A stretch of DNA of 64,000 nt, taken from Longimicrobium sp. (lineage in GTDB: Bacteria; Gemmatimonadota; Gemmatimonadetes; Longimicrobiales; Longimicrobiaceae). A program made the position numbers and the translations under genes. The notes below the pieces were generated by a model. The model saw only the letters and a list, made by a program, of their open reading frames with translations. It was not told the origin of the DNA and made no database searches. The stretch spans positions 35,809-99,808 of the forward strand of contig DASVTZ010000026.1 of NCBI GenBank assembly GCA_036387335.1, given 5' to 3'. Positions 6,992 to 14,608 of the stretch are shown piece after piece (within the stretch, counting starts at the first letter, position 1; every line of letters starts with the position of its first letter).

Positions 6992-7351
6992 CTACGCAGC
7001 GCTCGAATCCGCCATCTGCCTGCGCGTTGCTCGGAGATCCGCCACGAGCCGCTCGACCCCCTCTCTGGTGAGCACGTCGGAGACGCGGAAGCTCACCGTC
7101 ACCGACTTGGCGCCACGGGCAGGAGCCGGGAGCACATCGAGGCGGGCGTAGCGGCCGTGATCCCTGTCCGCATCGAAAAGGAAGAGGACCACCGGGCTCA
7201 GATTCCTTCGAGCGCGCCGCACCTCTCCCGCAGCGATCGGCCAGCGCAGCTCAGGGATGGTATCGATCCGCTCGGCCTTGATGCGGAACGAGGAGAACCC
7301 CCTCACCCCGACCTGAAAGAAGAGGCCGTCGTCCGCCTGTGGGTTAGACAT
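6992..7351 (-). CDS. Small paralogue in DUF4365-like cassette (short form)
   Basis: 119 residues, last gene of a three-gene minus-strand cassette and seven bases after its neighbour. It aligns along its length with the C-terminal two thirds of the 166-residue neighbour: IDTIPELRW, then PVVLFLFDADRDHGRYARLD, then VLPAPARGAK and the closing DSSAA. It lacks the neighbour's first 50 residues. It could be a truncated tandem duplicate or a true small subunit. The conserved FDAD-DHGRY-RLDVLP block is the part shared by both copies and so probably matters. I cannot name the family; the fold may be related to the nuclease-like protein upstream. No signal peptide or membrane segment. Confidence 0.6.
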   Translation of the reverse strand: MSNPQADDGLFFQVGVRGFSSFRIKAERIDTIPELRWPIAAGEVRRARRNLSPVVLFLFDADRDHGRYARLDVLPAPARGAKSVTVSFRVSDVLTREGVERLVADLRATRRQMADSSAA

Positions 7352-7358
7352 CCTGGCC

Positions 7359-7859
7359 TTACGCCGCGCTAGAGTCGGCCGGATGCCCGTGTGATCCGCG
7401 GAGCTCGGCCACGAGGCACCTCAGGCTCGCTGGATCGACCGTGTTCGACAGCGGCAGGCTGATCTCCACCCACTTCGCTCCGCGCGGGGGAGCGGGGAGC
7501 ACGTCCAGCCTGGAGTAACGCCCGTGGTCGGTGTCGGCGTCGAAAAGGAGGAGGACAACGGGCGCCTTGCTCGTGCGAGCCTGCCGAACGAAGTCCGCCG
7601 AAAGGGTCCAGCGCAGCTCAGGGATCGTGTTCACGCCTTCGACTCCGGCGATCCTCGACGAGTACGCCTCGACCCTGATCCGGATGAACATGCCGTCTTT
7701 CGTGGCTACCGCGTAGTCATACGCCTTGCTATGCAAGTTCTCGAAGATCGTGAGTTCGAATGTGGTCACCAGCGCCATCTGCGCGAGGGCGGCTCCGCGC
7801 CGCGCGACCCATTCGGTCCCCGAGGACTTCAGGTGCAGAACCGCCTGTGCCTCAAACAT
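7359..7859 (-). CDS. Paralogue in DUF4365-like cassette (long form)
   Basis: 166 residues. The ATG overlaps the end of the upstream nuclease-like gene by eight bases, so the two are translated as a unit. The N-terminal part (MFEAQAVLHLKSSGTEW, ALVTTFELTIFENLHSKAYDY) is followed by AVATKDGMFIRIRVEAYSSR, which echoes the D...FVQVKG strand pair of the upstream protein. Then comes the block shared with the shorter downstream copy (NTIPELRW, PVVLLLFDADTDHGRYSRLD, VLPAPPRGAKW). The PVVLLLFDAD strand is at the place where DUF4365 proteins have a PxyLvgvD strand, so this may be a diverged member of the same fold. Function unknown. Confidence 0.6.
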   Translation of the reverse strand: MFEAQAVLHLKSSGTEWVARRGAALAQMALVTTFELTIFENLHSKAYDYAVATKDGMFIRIRVEAYSSRIAGVEGVNTIPELRWTLSADFVRQARTSKAPVVLLLFDADTDHGRYSRLDVLPAPPRGAKWVEISLPLSNTVDPASLRCLVAELRGSHGHPADSSAA

Positions 7860-8343
7860 CCCGGAACCTCGTGTTCCAGAGTGTGCGCCCGTTAGCCTTC
7901 CAGTATTCAGCGACCTCGTCGTGCAACGCTACCTTCACGGCATCACTGCCCAGCGGGAACGCACGCGTAATGCTCGACACCCGTGACCCTCGGCGCCGGT
8001 GCGCCGCGACGATGTACGTCGCACGCCGGTTCACGTCTACCCCGACCAGATAAGTCGGCACCGGAGCCGCCACAAGCCGGTTGAACTCGTCCGCACCAAC
8101 TGCGATAGGTACCCGAACGGACGCCGCCGTGGCTCGCGTCGTTCCCTTGACCTGCACGAAGAAGATACCCTGCGGTACATGGTCGGGCCCAAGAATGCTG
8201 ACGAGGAAGTCGAACGTCCGGTACTTGTCCCCGAGGTGCGTCGTCCGGAACAGCACCCGCTGCCCATCCTGAATCGGCGTCGAGAAATCCTTGTCCGTCG
8301 CGACCTCCGCGATGTGTCCAATCTCATCGGGCGTGAGCACCAC
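7852..8343 (-). CDS. DUF4365-like PD-(D/E)xK nuclease-fold protein
   Basis: 163 residues starting at tandem GTG codons (8343 or 8340). After an N-terminal helix (TPDEIGHIAEVATDKDF) it reads YRTFDFLVSILG, then GIFFVQVKGTTRA, then VPTYLVGVDVNRRATYIVAA. This is the order of DUF4365 proteins: a D strand, a Q-x-K strand in place of the usual E-x-K, and the PxYLVxVD strand. That makes a PD-(D/E)xK nuclease-like core likely. DUF4365 proteins often occur near mobile or defence genes. Here it leads a compact three-gene cassette on the minus strand with two paralogous partners. No strong ribosome site is visible. Fold call moderate; role inferred. Confidence 0.65.
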   Translation of the reverse strand: MVLTPDEIGHIAEVATDKDFSTPIQDGQRVLFRTTHLGDKYRTFDFLVSILGPDHVPQGIFFVQVKGTTRATAASVRVPIAVGADEFNRLVAAPVPTYLVGVDVNRRATYIVAAHRRRGSRVSSITRAFPLGSDAVKVALHDEVAEYWKANGRTLWNTRFRDV

Positions 8344-8527
8344 GGCAGGAGCCAGGAAAACGTTTCGGCGACAATGGAGCGCAAAAGCTGCACCGTTTTC
8401 GACGGGCTGACAAGGGTGTTAGGGGGTGTTAAACGAGATCGGTTCGGAGGGTGGCGGAGTAGGAGCCGTGGCCGTGAAGATCGAGTCTACGTCAGCGCGC
8501 CGGGCGGGGCTCGAGGCGCGGAAAGGG

Positions 8528-8551
8528 CGGGCAGACACGTGGGTCTGCCCC
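8528..8551. repeat. Hairpin module GGGCAGAC...GTCTGCCC
   Basis: CGGGCAGACACGTGGGTCTGCCC followed by CTACCGG. One member of the hairpin-plus-CTACGGG repeat family found again at 21964-22130 and 37739-37912. Lies after the hcrB stop codon. Confidence 0.7.
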
Positions 8552-8598
8552 TACCGGATTCGGTGCGAAGGGCGGGGGGGCGAGGATGTGGCCGGGGG

Positions 8599-9609
8599 TC
8601 AGGCCATCTCCTCCAGGGCGCGGCGGACGTAGACGGGGACCATGGCGTGGCGCCAGTCGGGGTCTACGATGAGGTTTTCGAGGGGGTGGCACTGCTTGAA
8701 GGCGAGCTGGGCGGCGGCGTCCACGACTTCGCGGAGCGGGGCGCCGGCGAGCTTGTCCAGACCCGAGACCACGCGCGGCTTCGCTCCCAGCGCGGAGACC
8801 ACCAGCGACAGCGATTCGACGCGGCTGTCGGGCGACAGGCGCGCGGCGGCGGCGATGGAGAGGAGCGGGTAGTCGACCGAGTTGCGCTGCCGCACCTTGC
8901 GGTACGCGGTACGCAGGCCGGGCGCGGGCAGCGGGATGCGGATGCGGTGGATGAGCTCGTCGCGGCGGCGCAGCGTGTTCGACTTGCCGTCCGCGATGAA
9001 GAAGTCGGCGACGGAGAGCGTGCGTGCGCCGTCGGCCGAGGCGAGATCGAGGGAGGCGCCGAGCGTCATCAGCACGGGGGGCGTGTCGGCGGAATGGGCG
9101 GCGACGCACTTCTTGCCGACCTTTGTGACGTGGCAGACGTCGCCATCCTTCTTGAGGCAGAAGCCCAGCGCCTCGCGCCAGAAGTACGACTGGTTGTAGT
9201 AGGTGCAGCGCGTGTCCAGGCAGAGGTTGCCGCCCATCGTGCCGGAGTTGCGGATCTGCGGGGCGGCCACCTTGCCGGCGGCTTCGGCCAGTGACGGGAA
9301 GTGGCGGCGCACCAGCGGGTTGCGCGACACCTCGGTGAGGGTGGCCCCGGCGCCGATCACCAGCTCCCGCGTGTCGGGCGAGTCGTCGGGCACCGCGTTT
9401 CCCGCGCCGTCCGCCAGGCCGATGCCGCGCAGCTCCGCGATCCCTTTGAGCGCGACCAGGTGGCGCGGGGTGAAGAGGCGGTGCTTCATGTTCGGCATCA
9501 GGTCCGTGCCGCCGGCGATGGCGAGTGCGTCCTCGTGCCCGCGCAGCAGCGCAAGGGCGTCGGCGAGGCGCTCGGGGCGGTGGTAGCGGTACTCGTGGAG
9601 ACGCAGCAT
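8599..9609 (-). CDS. hcrB: 4-hydroxybenzoyl-CoA reductase beta (FAD) subunit
   Basis: 336 residues from MLRLHEYRYHRPERL; an upstream Met at 9657 would add 16 unlikely residues. It is a FAD subunit of the molybdenum hydroxylase family: AIAGGTDLMPNMKHRL and APQIRNSGTMGGNLCLDTRC are the two FAD-binding loops. The telling part is a cysteine-rich insertion with Cys135, Cys151, Cys159 and Cys168, spaced 16, 8 and 9. This is the pattern of the extra [4Fe-4S] cluster found in HcrB, which passes electrons the reverse way to reduce 4-hydroxybenzoyl-CoA to benzoyl-CoA in aromatic degradation. The usual alpha (molybdenum) and gamma (2Fe-2S) subunit genes are not next to it. Strong call for family and subfamily. 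Confidence 0.9.
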   Translation of the reverse strand: MLRLHEYRYHRPERLADALALLRGHEDALAIAGGTDLMPNMKHRLFTPRHLVALKGIAELRGIGLADGAGNAVPDDSPDTRELVIGAGATLTEVSRNPLVRRHFPSLAEAAGKVAAPQIRNSGTMGGNLCLDTRCTYYNQSYFWREALGFCLKKDGDVCHVTKVGKKCVAAHSADTPPVLMTLGASLDLASADGARTLSVADFFIADGKSNTLRRRDELIHRIRIPLPAPGLRTAYRKVRQRNSVDYPLLSIAAAARLSPDSRVESLSLVVSALGAKPRVVSGLDKLAGAPLREVVDAAAQLAFKQCHPLENLIVDPDWRHAMVPVYVRRALEEMA

Positions 9610-9663
9610 GGGTCGGCCGTGAGGATGCGGAAAAGCACGCAACTGCTCGCGCAACATAGCGAA

Positions 9664-9695
9664 ACGGCCCGCGACCCGGAAAGGGCGCGGGCCGT
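9664..9695. terminator. Terminator hairpin between kinase and hcrB
   Basis: Perfect 10-base arms (9664-9673, 9686-9695) with an inner CCC/GGG pair. On the minus strand it follows the histidine kinase stop and is followed by TTTCGC. It probably separates the kinase transcript from hcrB. Confidence 0.7.
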
Positions 9696-9709
9696 CTTGG
9701 CTTGCGGGA

Positions 9710-11149
9710 TCAGCCCTGCGCCGGGAAGTCCACCGGGACGCGAAGGCGGAAGACGGCGCCCGCGGCCGCTTCGCCGTCCTCCACGTCGAGGGTGCCGTGG
9801 AGGCGGCGGGCGAGCTGGCGTGCGACTGTGAGCCCCAAACCTGTGCCACGGGTGGCGGAATCGGTGCGGGATGGGTCGCAAAGCTGTTCGAACGGCTGGA
9901 AGATCCGTTCGCGGTCGTCGGCCGGGATGCCGGGGCCGGTGTCGGCGACGCGGAACTCGAGGGTGCCGGGATCGGTCGCGGTGCGCGCCTCCACGCGGAC
10001 GCTGCCGCGGGGGGTGAACTTGAGGGCGTTCCCCACCACCGCCTGCAGCACCTGGCGGAGGCGCTCTGGATCGCTCTCCACCACCGGGAGCGTGTCCGGG
10101 GCGGCGACGGTGAAGGAGAGGCCTTTCGCCTCGGCCTGCACGCGGAGCGGCTCCATGGCGGCGTGCAGGAAGTCCGCCGGGGCGAGCCGCACCGGGACGA
10201 CGCGCAGGCGGTCGATCTCGGTCGTGGAGAGGAGGAGCACGTCATCGACGAGGCGCGACAGGTGCTCGGCGCACATGCTCGAGCGCTCGGCGGCGCGCTG
10301 GGCCTCGCGCGGAAGCGGCCCAAAGGTGGCGGTGGCCAGGAGGTGCGAGTAGCCGACGATGGCGTGCAGCGGCGTGCGCAGCTCGTGGCTCGCCGCGGCG
10401 AAGAAGCGGGCACGGGCGCGGCTCGTCTCCTCGGCCTCGGCGGCGTAGCGGGCCAGCTCGCGGTCGCGCTCGACGCGCGCGGTCACGTCCTCGAACAGGA
10501 TCGACGCGCCGCCGTCCACCAGCGGGCGCGTCGACACGTCGAAGAAGCGGCCGCGGAACGGCTCCGCCTCCACCTCGACGGCGTGGAGCCGGTGCGGCTT
10601 CCCGCTGGCCAGCGCGGAGCGCAGCGTGGCGCGCAGGAGGGCTGGCTCGCCGGGAAGCAGCGCCCAGATCTCCGCGCCCGGGACGGCATCGCGGCGCGCG
10701 CCGAGGACGCCGCGTGCGGCGCGGTTGGCGTACGTGATCCGCCCCGCCGCATCCACCGCCACGCACCCGTGCCGGAGCGATTCCAGCAGCCCGCGCGAGC
10801 GCCCCGTATCCGGCTCCAGAGCGCGCAGCTGGAGCGCGATGCCGTCCTCGGCCTGCGTGGCGATCACGCAGAAGGGGCGCGGCGCGCCGGGAAAGATCTC
10901 CTCGCCGGGCACGCGTACCGGCCCGGCCGCGTCGCGAGCCCGCGACAGGCGCTCGCGCACGGAAGCCTCTTCCGCGCCTGGAAAGGCTTCGGAGGCGGTG
11001 AGGCCGAGCAACTCCTCGCGGGGCATGCCCAGCATCCGCTCCGCAGCGGCGTTGCAGTAGGTGAGGCGCCACTCCGGATCCATCATGCAGAAGCCGTCCG
11101 AAAGGGCTTCGAGGGCCGGGATGCGCTCGGGTACGACTGACACGGTCAC
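9710..11149 (-). CDS. PAS-domain sensor histidine kinase, soluble
   Basis: 479 residues. Two PAS-like domains (about 10-110 and 120-225; WRLTYCNAAAERMLG and GRITYANRAARGVLG are their core motifs) precede a HisKA domain with the phosphoacceptor in SHELRTPLH (His255). An ATPase domain follows with the N box VVGNALKF (Asn374), G1 DTGPGIP (Asp403) and G2 GTGLGL. No membrane segment or signal peptide is seen, so it senses something in the cytoplasm. No response regulator lies beside it, making it an orphan kinase; partner genes on either side are metabolic. Stands in its own transcript, closed by the hairpin at 9664-9695. Confidence 0.92.
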   Translation of the reverse strand: MTVSVVPERIPALEALSDGFCMMDPEWRLTYCNAAAERMLGMPREELLGLTASEAFPGAEEASVRERLSRARDAAGPVRVPGEEIFPGAPRPFCVIATQAEDGIALQLRALEPDTGRSRGLLESLRHGCVAVDAAGRITYANRAARGVLGARRDAVPGAEIWALLPGEPALLRATLRSALASGKPHRLHAVEVEAEPFRGRFFDVSTRPLVDGGASILFEDVTARVERDRELARYAAEAEETSRARARFFAAASHELRTPLHAIVGYSHLLATATFGPLPREAQRAAERSSMCAEHLSRLVDDVLLLSTTEIDRLRVVPVRLAPADFLHAAMEPLRVQAEAKGLSFTVAAPDTLPVVESDPERLRQVLQAVVGNALKFTPRGSVRVEARTATDPGTLEFRVADTGPGIPADDRERIFQPFEQLCDPSRTDSATRGTGLGLTVARQLARRLHGTLDVEDGEAAAGAVFRLRVPVDFPAQG

Positions 11150-11258
11150 ACGATACTCCAGATGCTGCTCCTGCGCGGGCCGAAACGCCCGCCGCGCTCT
11201 ACTGTATGGTTGGACCCCCGGGGGGAGGCATCTGTTCCAGCGCGGTCTGGGACAATTG

Positions 11259-11296
11259 TGGGGAATGGGGAAGTGGGGAATGGGGAATGGGGGGAA
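11259..11296 (+). repeat. Short run of GGGGAAT units
   Basis: About five GGGGAAT/GGGGAAG units in tandem between the kinase and the solute-binding gene. The same unit, on the other strand, makes a 14-copy run at 63904-64000. Confidence 0.75.
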
Positions 11297-11323
11297 CGGC
11301 AGACGAGCGCGCTGCCGTTCCCC
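11291..11323. terminator. Hairpin after solute-binding gene
   Basis: Perfect 11-base stem GGGGAACGGCA / TGCCGTTCCCC with an 11-base loop, 22 bases past the stop of the minus-strand solute-binding gene. No T run. Confidence 0.6.
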
Positions 11324-11345
11324 TCATCCCTGGTTCCCTAGTCCC

Positions 11346-13046
11346 TCACTTCGCCTGCGCCGCCATGCGGTCTCGCGCGGTGCGGCGGTTCGTGGGGATG
11401 CTCCAGAAGATCACGTCCTCCCACCACTCCGGGCCGCGGAACTTCACGTTGGAGAAGCGCGCGCTGACGCCGTAGAACTCGGGGTCGAGGAAGATGGGCG
11501 CGTAGACGGCGTCGTCGATGGCCGTCTGCTCCAGCGTGCGCCACATGGCGCGGGCGCGGGTCGTGTCCGCCTCCACGAGGAGGGAGTCGATCAGGGCGTC
11601 GACCTTTGGGTTCTTGTAGCCGGCGAAGTTGGCGCCGCCCGGCGGGATGGAGCGCGAGTGCCAGATGGCTTCCGCGTTGGGCGCCATCACGCCCGGGCCC
11701 CATCCCCAGCCCCAGAACGAGCCGGTGAACTGGCGCGCGCGCAGGCGCGAGACCCAGGTGGTGCTCTCCATCGGCTTGAGGACGACGTTGATGCCGGCCT
11801 GCTTGGCCTGGCTCTGTATCCCCACCAGCATGTCCGGGCGAACCGGGTCGCTGGAGCTGAACTCGATCTCCAGGTTCAGCGGCCTGCCGCCCTTGTCGCG
11901 GATCCCGTCGCGGTTGGTGTCGCGCCAGCCGGCGGCGTCCAGCAGGCGACCCGCGCCCGCTACGTCGTGCGGAATGGTGCGGATGTCTCGCGCGTGCTCG
12001 CGGAGCGCGGGCGGGATCGGCGACAGCGCGGGCTCGCCCTCCTCGCCCAGGAGACCGCGGACGAGCGCGGGACGGTCGAGCGCCATCAGGAACGCCTGCC
12101 GCACGCGGATGTCGCTCACCGGCTCCTTGTCCACGTTCCACGCGATCCAGCCCGGCCGCACGCGCGGCGTGTGATGCAGCTTCACGGCCTGCGAGCTCCC
12201 CACGCGCCCCTTCTGGTCCGCCGAAACCTTGGTGAGGTCGCCCTCGCCGTTGAGGAGCGAGGTGAGGCGGGCGCTCGGCTCGGGGACGTTGCGCACGATG
12301 ATGCGGTCGATCGACGGACGGCCGCCCAGCGCGGTGGTGTTGGCGTTCACCGTCACCTGCCGTCCCTGCTCCCAGCTTCCGAAGCGGTAGAGCCCGTTGC
12401 CCACCGGCTGGCGGCCGAAGGCGTGGAAGCGCATCTGCGCCGGAGCCACGTCCTTGAGGATGTGCTTGGGAACGGGGATCACCTCGAGGAGCGCGTTGAC
12501 GGCCGCGGGGCTCATCCTGGAGAGCGTTGCCTCCACCGTCATCGAATCCACCATGCGCACCGACGTGACTCCTTCCACGTCCGGCTTGCGGGGGGAGCCG
12601 ACGTTCTCATCCTTTTGGCGCTCGATGGTGAACACCACGTCGTCGGCGGTCACCGGCTTCTCGTCGTGCCACTTGAGGCCGGGGCGCACCTTCATCACGA
12701 CCGTGTTCCCGTTGACCTGCCACGACTCCAGAAGGTCGGGAACGTAGTTGCTGAGCGTGCTGTCGCGCCGCGCCAGCGCCCTGAACATCAGGTGGACGAG
12801 GTTGTACGACGGCGACGCGTCGAAGGTGAGCGGGTTGAGGTTGTCCGGCTCGCGGTCCCAGAGGACGATCAGCGTCCCTCCCGGGGGCCCGCCGCCGAAG
12901 GTCTGGTAGCCGCCCGGCGGCGCCTTCTCCACATCGCCGCCGCCGCCGGCATCACCGCCCCCGCCCCCGCACGCCGCGGCACCCAGCGCCGCGCAGACCG
13001 CCAGCGCGCCTGCTCCGCGCGCCGCCCACCGATGCAGAAGCCTCAT
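11346..13046 (-). CDS. Family 5 extracellular solute-binding lipoprotein
   Basis: 566 residues. A lipoprotein signal ends at LGAAAC (Cys26), followed by a Gly-rich linker. The mature part is a family 5 (peptide/nickel, DppA/OppA type) binding protein: GGTLIVLWDREPDNLNPL at the start, KVRPGLKWHDEKPVTADDVV in the middle, and VRQAFLMALDRPALV after the hinge. These bind oligopeptides or other large solutes outside the membrane and hand them to an ABC importer. No permease or ATPase genes are adjacent, so the transporter partners must be elsewhere or the protein has another role. AAAGGCGGGCAG before the ATG can serve as ribosome site. Family call secure, ligand unknown. Confidence 0.92.
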   Translation of the reverse strand: MRLLHRWAARGAGALAVCAALGAAACGGGGGDAGGGGDVEKAPPGGYQTFGGGPPGGTLIVLWDREPDNLNPLTFDASPSYNLVHLMFRALARRDSTLSNYVPDLLESWQVNGNTVVMKVRPGLKWHDEKPVTADDVVFTIERQKDENVGSPRKPDVEGVTSVRMVDSMTVEATLSRMSPAAVNALLEVIPVPKHILKDVAPAQMRFHAFGRQPVGNGLYRFGSWEQGRQVTVNANTTALGGRPSIDRIIVRNVPEPSARLTSLLNGEGDLTKVSADQKGRVGSSQAVKLHHTPRVRPGWIAWNVDKEPVSDIRVRQAFLMALDRPALVRGLLGEEGEPALSPIPPALREHARDIRTIPHDVAGAGRLLDAAGWRDTNRDGIRDKGGRPLNLEIEFSSSDPVRPDMLVGIQSQAKQAGINVVLKPMESTTWVSRLRARQFTGSFWGWGWGPGVMAPNAEAIWHSRSIPPGGANFAGYKNPKVDALIDSLLVEADTTRARAMWRTLEQTAIDDAVYAPIFLDPEFYGVSARFSNVKFRGPEWWEDVIFWSIPTNRRTARDRMAAQAK

Positions 13047-13104
13047 CTGCCCGCCTTTCAGAAAGGGGTTGTTCGTCGCACGCGATCGCCGGGTGCGGCG
13101 CAGG

Positions 13105-13204
13105 AAAAGTGCCTAGTGCTAAGTGCCTAGTGCCTAGTGCTAAGTGCTAAGTGCTAAGTGCTGAACTGCAATCCCAGCACTCAGGACTTAGGACTTAGGA
13201 CTTT
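13105..13204. repeat. AAGTGCTAAGTGCCTAG repeat with inverted arm
   Basis: Seven or so tandem GTGCTAA/GTGCCTA units, a GAACTGCAATCCC spacer, then the reverse complement (CAGCACTCAGGACTTAGGACTT). Same family as 5265-5342. Confidence 0.85.
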
Positions 13205-13207
13205 TGT

Positions 13208-14458
13208 TCAAAACTTGTCGAACGTCCACGGCTTCGGCACGCCCCACGCGTGGTCCAGCGCCTTGGTCAGCTCCGGGCGGTCGATGGTGGCGAGGCCGCC
13301 GGCGATCGCCTGCCAGGGGGCGAGCGCGCCGATGAAGATGCGCGACAGCGTGTCCATGGGCAGCGTAAAGGTGGCGTCCACGGCGCCGCCGCGGAACGGC
13401 TCCACGTCCATGCGGCCACCCTCCATCCGCACCCGCCACGGGCCGCGGTTCTCCGCCACCTGGCCGTCGTTCACCTCCAGCCGCAGCGTCATGTCCTCCT
13501 CGGGCTGAAGCGAGCGCATCCCCAGCGCCTCGGGAACGTCCAGGACGCGGAACATGGGGCCGCGGAGGAGGGTCGCGGAGGGGAACCAGAGGCCCCACCC
13601 CGGGTTGCTCAGCAGCGGCAGGCGCGGCTCGCTGATGCGGTCGCCGAAGCCCTCTTCGGGGTGCGCGCGGTAGACGATCTCGCGCCACTGGTCGCCCAGC
13701 GACGACATCCAGGCGTAGAGGCCGCGCTGGGCGCCCAGGGTCAGCCAGACGCGCTCCTCCACCTCCAGGAAGCGCTTGTCGATGGGAAGGTCGGCGCGGT
13801 AGCGGACGATGGCGTATCCCTCCGCCTCGCCGCTCTCGCCCCAGTAGACGACGGCCGCCTGGTCCTCGCCCCCCCACGTATTGCGCCAGGAGCGCACGGT
13901 GCGGTCGAGCTGGCCGCTCTGCAGCCGCTGGGCGGCCTGGGCGTAGACGGCGCGCATGGCGGCCTCGTCCTCGGGCGCGTCCACCAGGCGCACCCGCATC
14001 CGCTCCGCCTTGTCGTCGGGCAGGAGGCCGGGGGCGAGCTGGTACTGGTGCGCCTCGCCGGCCAGCCCGTAGCCGAGCTGCTCGTAGAACGACGCGCGGA
14101 AGGGGTAGAGCGCCGAGCCCACGTCGCCGCGCTCGCGGGCGTGGTCGAAGCCGGCGGTCAGCATGCGCCCCGCCAGCCCCCGCCGCCGGTGCGTGGGCGC
14201 GATGGCGACGGACGCGAGCCCCATCACCGGCATGGCGACCCCCGCGATCCACTGCCGCAGCCAGAGGAGCTGGCAGGCGCCGATGAGGCGGCCGTGCTCC
14301 TCGGCCACCCACAACGATTCCAGCCCACCATGCGGGCCGCTGACCAGCCATTCCTCCCACCAGTGATGGGTGCGGGTGGTGGACGGAAAGCTGTGCGCCT
14401 CCAGCCGGGCCACCTCGGGCACCTCGTCCGGCCGCGCCGGGCGGAACGTCTCGCTCAC
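13208..14458 (-). CDS. Eis-like GNAT N-acetyltransferase
   Basis: 416 residues, the normal size of Eis-type proteins. The GTG at 14458 is chosen because GGGGAGGGGGAGGG lies just upstream and the longer frame adds Arg/Ala-rich sequence unlike the family. The N-terminal GNAT domain has the acetyl-CoA loop VAIAPTHRRRGLAGRML. A second GNAT-like half follows (GEAEGYAIVRYR), and the last 110 residues form an SCP2-like sterol-carrier fold (FRGGAVDATFTLPMDTLSRI). Eis enzymes acetylate amino groups on aminoglycosides or peptides; the true substrate here is unknown. The C-terminal FDKF is consistent with the Eis rule that the terminal carboxylate helps catalysis. Confidence 0.85.
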   Translation of the reverse strand: MSETFRPARPDEVPEVARLEAHSFPSTTRTHHWWEEWLVSGPHGGLESLWVAEEHGRLIGACQLLWLRQWIAGVAMPVMGLASVAIAPTHRRRGLAGRMLTAGFDHARERGDVGSALYPFRASFYEQLGYGLAGEAHQYQLAPGLLPDDKAERMRVRLVDAPEDEAAMRAVYAQAAQRLQSGQLDRTVRSWRNTWGGEDQAAVVYWGESGEAEGYAIVRYRADLPIDKRFLEVEERVWLTLGAQRGLYAWMSSLGDQWREIVYRAHPEEGFGDRISEPRLPLLSNPGWGLWFPSATLLRGPMFRVLDVPEALGMRSLQPEEDMTLRLEVNDGQVAENRGPWRVRMEGGRMDVEPFRGGAVDATFTLPMDTLSRIFIGALAPWQAIAGGLATIDRPELTKALDHAWGVPKPWTFDKF

Positions 14459-14608
14459 CCCTCCCCCTCCCCTTTCGGTGCTTGGCCGCGCCGGTGTGGC
14501 GCGCCTTTCGCAGCGATGCCCCTCACTCGCCGCGCCCGCGGGTGCGGCAATGCGGGTACCGTGCCGCGCGCCCAAACGGGCGGCGGATCGCTCAACTTAC
14601 GGACGGCC

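Noticed and set aside
6938..7895. Plus-strand ORFs opposite the DUF4365-like cassette
   Set aside because: Composition is that of antisense frames, while the minus-strand genes show paralogy to each other and overlapping start-stop layout.
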